Part shown: positions 6,726 to 12,238 of the stretch, in pieces
Position numbering within the stretch: the stretch's first letter is position 1
Layout: each line of letters begins with the position of its first letter
Assembly (NCBI RefSeq): GCF_035539115.1
Contig: NZ_DATLJA010000023.1
Span: forward strand, 1 to 12,238
Direction: 5' to 3'
Length of the DNA: 12,238 nucleotides
From: Desulfitobacterium_A sp035539115
GTDB taxonomy: Bacteria; Bacillota; Desulfitobacteriia; Desulfitobacteriales; Desulfitobacteriaceae
Translations under genes and position numbers: made by a program
The notes under the pieces: generated by a model
The model's input: the letters and a program-made list of their open reading frames with translations, nothing else
Databases searched by the model: none
What the model was told of the DNA's origin: nothing

Positions 6726-9356
6726 TTATTCTGGTTTAGTCGGTATGGTAAGTTTGGCAACAGGGGACGTTTCCGAATATTTTGATGTCTTCGGATCTTT
6801 AAAGGCAGCCTTGAAAACATATTCACCCGGAGATGGACTTTTTCCATCTATACGTAAAGGTACAGTGATGAGATCTGATTTCCCGGGCTGGGCTTGAGGC
6901 GTATAGGGTTGAAAGTTTTCCTGACTCGGAAACTTTGCATAGAGTACTAGAGTGAGCGCTTCACTGCCTGCGGGATAAGAGACCGGCATACTCGCGATTC
7001 CCTTAGCAGTGTCATAAGCGACAGGTCCTAAAGTCGGAATAGGCATCCGTGGATCTACGGTGGGTAGACTGGTCACCTCTCCGTTTCCCGTGTAGTACTC
7101 GGTCGGAGCTCTAAAGGGTGCTTCATCACTCGGCCAGCTTAGAGAGGAACTGCGGTCGGTAATGTTGAGGAAGACTTTGGTTACTTTATTGAGGGTTTTA
7201 TCCCCGGCGAGATAGGTCGGATGATCGGCGTCGATATCCTTTGTTACCCAAATATCGCTGACCTGAGTCGGTAAATTTCCTTCAGCCGCAATTTCAGTTT
7301 GAATAAACTGGCTTGGAGTCAAGGTACTGGGTAAAAATCCAGACTTCGTATCAATCGCTCCACTGACAATGCCAGCGGGCCGTTTAAACTCAGACTGTAC
7401 GGGTTGATCTTCGAGTGCCACTGTCATGACCTGCTTCCAGATTTGTGCGGGATAAGCACCTCCGTAAACGTTTCTTAAGTAGTGGTTAGTATCAGTTTGA
7501 TCATAGCCCATCCATACGACTCCCACATAATTCGGTGTATATCCTGCGAACCAGGCATCTTTATTCCCTGATCTCTTACCAAAATTGTCGGGAAGTGACG
7601 TTGTCCCGGTTTTACCCGCGACTGCCCAATTCCCGATCTGAGCCCGAGTACCTGTACCTTCAGTAACAACGCCCCGAAGCAGGTTGTTCATCAAGTAGGA
7701 GGTAGTCTCCTTCATCACTCGTTGTTGGGTTATTTGGGGGGTAATAATATTCTTGCCGTTTGAATCCTGAATTTTCTCAATGGTATGAGCGGTAACGCGT
7801 ACCCCATTATTGGCAAAAGTACCATAGGCTGAAGCCATATCCAGAGTTGTGACATCAGCTGTGCCGAGGGCTAAGCTGAGAACACGATTACTGTTTTTCA
7901 ACGGAAGACCGAGTTTGTCTTTACCAAACGACCAACCGTAATCTACGCCGATTAAGTTCATGAGCTTAACAGCGTAGACGTTGACCGAGTTTTCAACGGC
8001 ATAACGCATGGTTATGCGCCCCTTCCAGCCGGAAGACTCAGTATCAAAATCTACTGGAGAGTAACTTTTACCATCTCCAGCATTGTAGCTTACCGGCATA
8101 TCATCAAGAACGGTTCCAGGGTAGAAGCCGCCCTTTTCCAAAGCGGGGCCATAGACCACTAACGGTTTAATTGTCGAGCCGGGTTGCCGAGTCGCTTGCG
8201 TTGCTCGGTTAAAGCCGAGGGCGGTTGTATATTCACGACCGCCGACGACCGCACGTATAGCTCCAGTCGTTGGGTCCAATACGCTCATCGCGCCTTGAAC
8301 TTTCGTACTGTCATTACTCTGAGGAAAATTAGCCGAATTCGCAAAGGCAGCTTCAGCAGCGGCTTGGATTTTCGAATCAACCGTGGTATAAATTTTTAAT
8401 CCTCCATTAAAGATTTGATCTGGAGTGAGTTTATAGTTATCTCCTTCGAGTTCTTGAATAACAGAATCGACAAACCAAGGAAATTTGTAGTCTGAACCCG
8501 CTACCGAGGTTCGTTGAGCTGAGGCTCGGTTCTTATTCATATTATCAACATAGGTAAAAGGGGTATCCTTTGCTTTATTATATTCATCTGAAGAAATAAT
8601 TCCTGTATCTTTCATGACTCCAAGCACAATCGTTCTGCGGTTTTTCGCGTCATCGGGATGAATATAAGGGTCATAGCCGCTTGGAGCCTGGGGTAGACCT
8701 GCAAGTAACGCTACTTCTTCAGGCGTGAGGTTCCCTAGGTCTTTACCAAAATAGGTTTTTGCAGCAGTCTGAATTCCAAAGGAGGATTCTCCAAAGAAGA
8801 TCCGGTTTAGATAAAAGGTCAGAATTTCATCTTTGGTATATTCGTGCTCCAACTGAAGCGCGAGAACGACTTCTTGGACCTTGCGGGTTAGATTTTTTGA
8901 CGTGGGGTCTTCGATAAAGGCATTGCGGGCAAGCTGAATCGTGATCGTGCTTGCTCCTTCTTTACTCGAGCGAGATTTAATGTCATTGATCGCCGAGCCA
9001 ACAATCCGAATTGGATCGACCCCGTAATGGCTATAAAAGCGCTTGTCCTCAACGGCAACAAAGGTTTTTTTCACGATATCCGGGATTTCTGAGGACTTTA
9101 CTATCTGCCGATTTTCATCGGCATGGAGGGCTGCAATCTGTTCACCATCTTTGTCATAGACAATTGAGGACTCCTGCTGATTTGTTAAGGCAGCAGGGTC
9201 CCATTTGGGAGTCTTAGCAATAGCTGAAATCACAAAGATTAGGATCGCGATCAAGGCTACTGCAATAATTGAACCACTAGTCAGGAGGAAGACACGCCAT
9301 TTTGATAAGCGTTTTTTCCGTGACGATCGGGTTGTTTTCTTAGGGGGAGATGCCAT
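6726..9356 (-). CDS. Class A penicillin-binding protein (PBP1A/PonA-like glycosyltransferase and transpeptidase)
   Basis: An 876-residue bifunctional peptidoglycan synthase. A lysine/arginine-rich cytoplasmic tail precedes one membrane anchor (about 22-47); the rest faces the wall. The family 51 glycosyltransferase shows EDKRFYSHYG with catalytic E103, GASTITIQLARN (134-145), RKVQE with E162, and an EILTFYLN segment. The transpeptidase has the serine motif STIK (S394, K397), SVN (457-459) and KTGTT (582-586), all intact. From about residue 768 a proline-rich hinge leads to a beta-rich tail that resembles a fibronectin type III-like domain, as in several Gram-positive PonA proteins. The ATG at 9356 was chosen because AGGAGG sits 7 bases upstream. 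An in-frame GTG at 9383 falls at the predicted transcription start and would put that site inside the gene. It appears to be a single-gene unit with its own promoter and terminator. Confidence 0.95.
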   Translation of the reverse strand: MASPPKKTTRSSRKKRLSKWRVFLLTSGSIIAVALIAILIFVISAIAKTPKWDPAALTNQQESSIVYDKDGEQIAALHADENRQIVKSSEIPDIVKKTFVAVEDKRFYSHYGVDPIRIVGSAINDIKSRSSKEGASTITIQLARNAFIEDPTSKNLTRKVQEVVLALQLEHEYTKDEILTFYLNRIFFGESSFGIQTAAKTYFGKDLGNLTPEEVALLAGLPQAPSGYDPYIHPDDAKNRRTIVLGVMKDTGIISSDEYNKAKDTPFTYVDNMNKNRASAQRTSVAGSDYKFPWFVDSVIQELEGDNYKLTPDQIFNGGLKIYTTVDSKIQAAAEAAFANSANFPQSNDSTKVQGAMSVLDPTTGAIRAVVGGREYTTALGFNRATQATRQPGSTIKPLVVYGPALEKGGFYPGTVLDDMPVSYNAGDGKSYSPVDFDTESSGWKGRITMRYAVENSVNVYAVKLMNLIGVDYGWSFGKDKLGLPLKNSNRVLSLALGTADVTTLDMASAYGTFANNGVRVTAHTIEKIQDSNGKNIITPQITQQRVMKETTSYLMNNLLRGVVTEGTGTRAQIGNWAVAGKTGTTSLPDNFGKRSGNKDAWFAGYTPNYVGVVWMGYDQTDTNHYLRNVYGGAYPAQIWKQVMTVALEDQPVQSEFKRPAGIVSGAIDTKSGFLPSTLTPSQFIQTEIAAEGNLPTQVSDIWVTKDIDADHPTYLAGDKTLNKVTKVFLNITDRSSSLSWPSDEAPFRAPTEYYTGNGEVTSLPTVDPRMPIPTLGPVAYDTAKGIASMPVSYPAGSEALTLVLYAKFPSQENFQPYTPQAQPGKSDLITVPLRIDGKSPSPGEYVFKAAFKDPKTSKYSETSPVAKLTIPTKPE

Positions 9357-9363
9357 TTTGTTA

Positions 9364-9369
9364 CCTCCT
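9364..9369 (-). promoter_or_regulatory. Ribosome binding site fixing the penicillin-binding protein start
   Basis: A perfect AGGAGG on the minus strand, 7 bases before the ATG at 9356. It rules out the longer frame that begins with GTG at 9383. Confidence 0.85.
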
Positions 9370-9389
9370 GTGTATTTTGTCACATCGAA

Positions 9390-9417
9390 ATTATACCATA
9401 TTTTATTCGACCATCAA
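9390..9417 (-). promoter_or_regulatory. Sigma-A-type promoter of the penicillin-binding protein gene
   Basis: On the minus strand TTGATG (9412-9417) and a perfect TATAAT (9390-9395) are 16 bases apart, with TGG before the -10 box making it an extended -10 promoter. Transcription should start near 9383, giving a short leader of about 27 bases. It diverges from the tyrS promoter. Confidence 0.8.
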
Positions 9418-9505
9418 ACTTAATCCAACCTATCGTCAGGTTAACCGCCAGGACGAGGGGGTTTGAACAGCATGTTTCGTAGGTGCTTTAGCGGACGCAT
9501 CAAGG

Positions 9506-9534
9506 TTGATATAAACGAGATTAAAAAGTATAAT
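9506..9534 (+). promoter_or_regulatory. Sigma-A-type promoter of tyrS
   Basis: TTGATA (9506-9511) and a perfect TATAAT (9529-9534) are separated by the optimal 17 bases. The start would be near 9541, which leaves a leader of only about 35 bases before the tyrS ATG. That leader is too short for a T-box. Confidence 0.82.
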
Positions 9535-9575
9535 AAATAAAATATGGATTTTTAAGGTAAAGGAGGAGCACAAAC

Positions 9576-10859
9576 ATGCATATTCTGGATGACTTGAAAA
9601 ATAGAGGTCTTATTTATCAAAATACGGACGAAGAAGCGCTGCGTAAGCGTTTAGATACACCTATTACCCTTTATTGTGGATTTGACCCTACAGCGGATAG
9701 CTTACATATTGGCAGTCTACTCCCGATTCTGGTATTACGTCGTTTTCAATTAGCAGGTCACCATCCGATTGCTTTAGTTGGTGGGGCGACAGGTCTGATT
9801 GGGGATCCGAGCGGTAAGGTTAATGAACGAACCCTTAATCCCAAGGAAACGGTTGAAGAGTGGTCTGCCAAAATAAAGGCTCAGTTAGCAAAGTTTCTAG
9901 ATTTTGATAATAGCTCAGATAATCCTGCGATCCTAGCGAATAATTACGATTGGTTGGGTTCGCTTAACGTGATTGAGTTCCTCCGAGATATCGGTAAAAA
10001 TTTTTCGATCGGGACGATGCTGGCCAAAGAATCCGTCGAATCAAGAATGAGCCGCGGGCTCTCCTTCACGGAATTTAGTTACATGATTCTTCAGTCTTAT
10101 GATTTTATGAAGTTAAATGAGCTTTATGACTGTGAATTACAAGTGGGTGGAAGAGATCAATGGGGTAATATTACGTCGGGGACAGACCTAATTCGTCGGA
10201 TGTCGGTGGATGAGGGTAAAGAGGTCCATGGGTTAACCATGCCTCTCGTGACCAAAAGTGACGGGACGAAATTTGGGAAAACAGAATCAGGAACGATCTG
10301 GCTCGATGCGGAAAAAACCTCACCCTATAAGTTCTATCAATTCTGGTTGAATGCAGATGACAAGGACGTGGTTCAGTATCTCAAATACTTTACGTTCTTA
10401 TCTATTAAGGAGATTAAGGCTTTAGAAGAAGAAGTTGCGACCCAACCTGAGAAAAGAAATGCCCAACGGGTCTTAGCTCAGGAAGTGACGGAGCTCGTTC
10501 ATGGACGAGAAGCTCTAGAACGTGCGGAGAAGATTTCTCAGGCACTGTTTACGGGCGGTTTAGAGAACCTTAGTGGCAAAGAAGTAGAGGAAGGGTTTAG
10601 TGATGTTCCGTCAACTATAATAAGAGATCAAGAGATTTCTCTTGTTGATCTTTTAATTCAAGTTGGAGCGGTTTCCTCAAAACGACAGGCTCGTGAATCC
10701 ATTGAAAGTGGAGCAATCTATATAAATGGGGTTCGACATATGGATATAGCCTCCGTAGTTGCACAACTTGATAAGTTAGATGACGCGTTTCTAGTGATCC
10801 GCCGTGGCAAGAAAAACTACTTTTTGGCGAGAATTTCAAATGAAATTAGTGAAATTTAA
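9576..10859 (+). CDS. tyrS: Tyrosyl-tRNA synthetase
   Basis: A 427-residue class I synthetase that charges tRNA-Tyr with tyrosine in the cytosol. The active site opens with YCGFDPTADSLHIGS, with the HIGH-type motif HIGS at 44-47. The second signature is KFGKT at 232-236, the form usual for the TyrS branch rather than KMSKS. QVGGRDQWGN, the conserved tyrosine-binding segment, lies between them. The C-terminal S4 RNA-binding domain (about 355-420: SLVDLLIQVGAVSSKRQAR then GAIYINGVR) is complete. Length is normal for the E. coli/Bacillus type. AAGGAGG is 9 bases before the ATG. The gene is transcribed alone and its stop codon lies in the left arm of the terminator. Confidence 0.98.
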   Translation: MHILDDLKNRGLIYQNTDEEALRKRLDTPITLYCGFDPTADSLHIGSLLPILVLRRFQLAGHHPIALVGGATGLIGDPSGKVNERTLNPKETVEEWSAKIKAQLAKFLDFDNSSDNPAILANNYDWLGSLNVIEFLRDIGKNFSIGTMLAKESVESRMSRGLSFTEFSYMILQSYDFMKLNELYDCELQVGGRDQWGNITSGTDLIRRMSVDEGKEVHGLTMPLVTKSDGTKFGKTESGTIWLDAEKTSPYKFYQFWLNADDKDVVQYLKYFTFLSIKEIKALEEEVATQPEKRNAQRVLAQEVTELVHGREALERAEKISQALFTGGLENLSGKEVEEGFSDVPSTIIRDQEISLVDLLIQVGAVSSKRQARESIESGAIYINGVRHMDIASVVAQLDKLDDAFLVIRRGKKNYFLARISNEISEI

Positions 10860-10913
10860 AAGGGTTGCCCCAAGAGCTGAAATTCGAGCTTTCAGCCTGG
10901 GGCAACCCTTTTT
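10858..10913. terminator. Bidirectional terminator shared by tyrS and trpS
   Basis: A perfect 15-bp outer stem, AAAAGGGTTGCCCCA (10858-10872) with TGGGGCAACCCTTTT (10898-10912). Inside it a second 7-bp stem GCTGAAA/TTTCAGC closes a 7-base loop. A run of five T follows rightward and four T leftward. The left arm includes the last two bases of the tyrS stop codon, and trpS ends about 30 bases to the right. Confidence 0.95.
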
Positions 10914-10943
10914 GCAGATTGAAGAGGTTTAAAAGAGCAAAGA

Positions 10944-11918
10944 TTAAAAGTTGTAATAATTGAGGCCCACATTATTGCGCGCTTTAGTTACATACTCTTG
11001 GGCTACTTTTCGCGTTTTTTCCGCTCCCATTTTGAGCACATCGACAACATAAGCTTTATCGTTAGCATATTGCTCACGCTTTTCTCGATAGGGGGAGAAA
11101 TAATCCCAAATGACGCCAAAAAGCTCTTTCTTGACATCCCCATAACGTAATCCAGGGGTTTCGAAGCGTTCTTTGAGTTCTTGCTGACCATTCTCGTCAA
11201 GAAACAGAGAATAGATATCGAAGAGGGGATTATCTTGAATCGACTTCGGTTCTTCAACCGGTGTAGAATCTGTTTTAATCGCCATGACCCGTTGACGCAT
11301 AGTTTTTTCGTCAGAGAAGATATCAATGGCATTTCCGTAGGATTTAGACATTTTCTGGCCATCAATCCCGGGAATGGTGGCGATATCCTCCTCAATATCG
11401 GCTTCGGGGATGACAAAGGTCTCGCCAAAGGTATGATTAAAACGAAGAGCGATGTCACGGGCAATTTCGACATGTTGTATTTGATCTTTACCAACAGGAA
11501 CTTTGTTGGCGCCGCAGAGAAGGATATCGGCGGCCATAAGGACCGGATAGGCGAATAAGCCATGGGTGGCAATAATTCCCTTAGCCGTCTTATCCTTATA
11601 AGCATGACTACGTTCTAACAAGCCCATGCTGGTGACTATAGATAAGAGCCAACTTAATTCATGAACTTCGGGGAGATCGCCTTGTACCCAGAAATAGGAC
11701 TTTTTCGGATCAAGACCCAGAGCGAGAAAGTCCATAGCAGCATCGAGCGTCTTTTGCCGAAGAAGATTAGGATCGGTAACAGTAGTCAACGCATGATAGT
11801 TGACAATGAAACAAAAGAGTTCACTTGATTCCTGGTAGTCAATCATGCGTTTCATCATCGCAAAGTAGTTACCGAGATGAAGATTACCTGAAGGTTGAAT
11901 TCCTGATAAAACACGCAA
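10944..11918 (-). CDS. trpS: Tryptophanyl-tRNA synthetase
   Basis: A 324-residue class I synthetase that charges tRNA-Trp. The HIGH-type motif is HLGN at 14-17 in PSGNLHLGNYF, and the KMSKS loop is intact at 189-193 in GQKMSKSYGNAID. The Rossmann core (about 1-200) and the short helical C-terminal anticodon-binding part are complete. Length is normal for the bacterial family. The start codon is TTG: no upstream ATG fits, the protein starts right at the conserved RVLSGIQPSG strand, and AAGGAG stands 9 bases upstream. It converges on tyrS and runs away from the promoters at the right end. No T-box, trp attenuator or clear promoter is recognisable in the roughly 190 bases between it and those promoters. 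Confidence 0.98.
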   Translation of the reverse strand: MRVLSGIQPSGNLHLGNYFAMMKRMIDYQESSELFCFIVNYHALTTVTDPNLLRQKTLDAAMDFLALGLDPKKSYFWVQGDLPEVHELSWLLSIVTSMGLLERSHAYKDKTAKGIIATHGLFAYPVLMAADILLCGANKVPVGKDQIQHVEIARDIALRFNHTFGETFVIPEADIEEDIATIPGIDGQKMSKSYGNAIDIFSDEKTMRQRVMAIKTDSTPVEEPKSIQDNPLFDIYSLFLDENGQQELKERFETPGLRYGDVKKELFGVIWDYFSPYREKREQYANDKAYVVDVLKMGAEKTRKVAQEYVTKARNNVGLNYYNF

Positions 11919-11927
11919 AACAAAACA

Positions 11928-11933
11928 CTCCTT
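11928..11933 (-). promoter_or_regulatory. Ribosome binding site supporting the TTG start of trpS
   Basis: AAGGAG on the minus strand, 9 bases before the TTG at 11918. There is no competing ATG near the conserved N-terminus, so this site decides the start. Confidence 0.8.
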
Positions 11934-12108
11934 AATATATAGTAGATGAGTAAATTCAAATGAGATGTCCTGTTACCTATTTTAACAGCTTTTGGCCTTT
12001 TCTATAAAGAGATATTTTAAAAAAGAAATAATTACTCTATTCGATCAGAAAAGACAAGAAGGCATTTGAGGGAAGACAATAGAGTAAACCATGATAAAAA
12101 TTTAGTTA
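11934..12108. other. Intergenic region between trpS and the tandem promoters
   Basis: AT-rich and without a gene. It holds two inverted repeats: CTGTTA/TAACAG with a 7-base loop (11970-11988), inside the presumed trpS leader, and TTACTCTATT/AATAGAGTAA (12032-12041 and 12078-12087), 36 bases apart. The A/T-rich run at 12091-12108 directly before the -35 box of the right-end promoter looks like an UP element. The trpS promoter should be here, but no hexamer pair is convincing. Confidence 0.45.
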
Positions 12109-12137
12109 TTGACACCCATGACCCACTGTGATATTCT
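12109..12137 (+). promoter_or_regulatory. Strong extended -10 promoter, first of a tandem pair (probable rRNA or stable-RNA operon P1)
   Basis: A perfect TTGACA (12109-12114), a 17-base spacer and TATTCT (12132-12137), preceded by TGA so that it forms an extended -10. Transcription should begin near 12144. An A/T-rich block lies just upstream. The following 70 bases have no reading frame worth calling and read as an untranslated leader. Confidence 0.75.
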
Positions 12138-12212
12138 AATTGAGCGCCACGGAACAGACATTCCAAGCCAGCAGCAATGCAGGCGGGTGCAAGCCGGACT
12201 CGAAATTAACAC

Positions 12213-12238
12213 TTGACTTGAAAGAGAGAAAATGTTAA
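12213..12238 (+). promoter_or_regulatory. Second tandem promoter, cut by the window end (probable P2)
   Basis: TTGACT (12213-12218) is followed by exactly 17 bases ending in TGT, and the last three bases of the window are TAA. These would be the first half of a -10 box, with TGT as the extended -10. The two -10 boxes are 104 bases apart, close to the spacing of P1 and P2 in Bacillus rRNA operons. The element is incomplete here. Confidence 0.55.

Noticed and set aside
9357..9383. A 9-residue N-terminal extension of the penicillin-binding protein starting at GTG
   Set aside because: The perfect AGGAGG and the predicted transcription start both lie inside or at the edge of this extension, so translation should begin at 9356.
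11003..11605. A 200-codon minus-strand frame inside trpS
   Set aside because: It is an out-of-frame shadow of trpS, rich in serine, isoleucine and proline runs without domain structure. trpS itself is complete and intact.
12136..12210. A long closing helix TAATT..GAG with CTC..AAATTA around the right-end leader
   Set aside because: The left arm overlaps the -10 box and lies upstream of the predicted transcription start, so it would not be in the RNA.

Overview
The window looks like core chromosome of an anaerobic, spore-forming-type Firmicute. The gene styles and the mixed codon use fit the Desulfosporosinus/Desulfitobacterium (Peptococcaceae) group best. That placement is an inference from protein style, strong AGGAGG ribosome sites and TTGACA/TATAAT-type promoters, not from a database match. 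Six protein genes are clear: a metalloenzyme of the alkaline phosphatase/phosphomutase superfamily, a long U32-family protein related to RlhA, mutS2, a class A penicillin-binding protein, tyrS and trpS.

Layout. Bases 1-304 hold a cluster of degenerate repeats of about 78-94 bp in two subtypes, with no gene. Bases 466-6468 are a three-gene plus-strand operon: metalloenzyme, U32 protein, mutS2. Bases 6478-6665 hold two more copies of the same 94-bp repeat, in inverted orientation relative to the left cluster, so the operon is bracketed by inverted repeats. A strong hairpin at 6670-6701 separates mutS2 from the convergent penicillin-binding protein gene (6726-9356, minus). Divergent consensus promoters at 9390-9417 (minus) and 9506-9534 (plus) serve the penicillin-binding protein and tyrS. 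tyrS (9576-10859, plus) and trpS (10944-11918, minus) converge on a long bidirectional terminator at 10858-10913. The last 130 bases carry two sigma-A-type extended -10 promoters in tandem, the second cut by the window end. This is the arrangement seen in front of rRNA operons, so a 16S gene or another stable-RNA operon may start just outside.

How the genes relate. The operon joins a probable rRNA-modifying protein (the U32/RlhA family hydroxylates a 23S cytidine in E. coli) to MutS2, which in Bacillus acts on collided ribosomes and in other bacteria on recombination intermediates. The first gene has a full two-metal phosphotransferase active site but no known substrate. The remaining genes are cell-wall synthesis and two aminoacyl-tRNA synthetases. 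I found no mobile element, CRISPR array, phage gene or defence system. The points most worth a second look are the repeat family with its hairpins, the degenerate internal duplication in the U32 protein, the unassigned metalloenzyme, the lack of visible T-boxes before both synthetases, and the truncated tandem promoter region.
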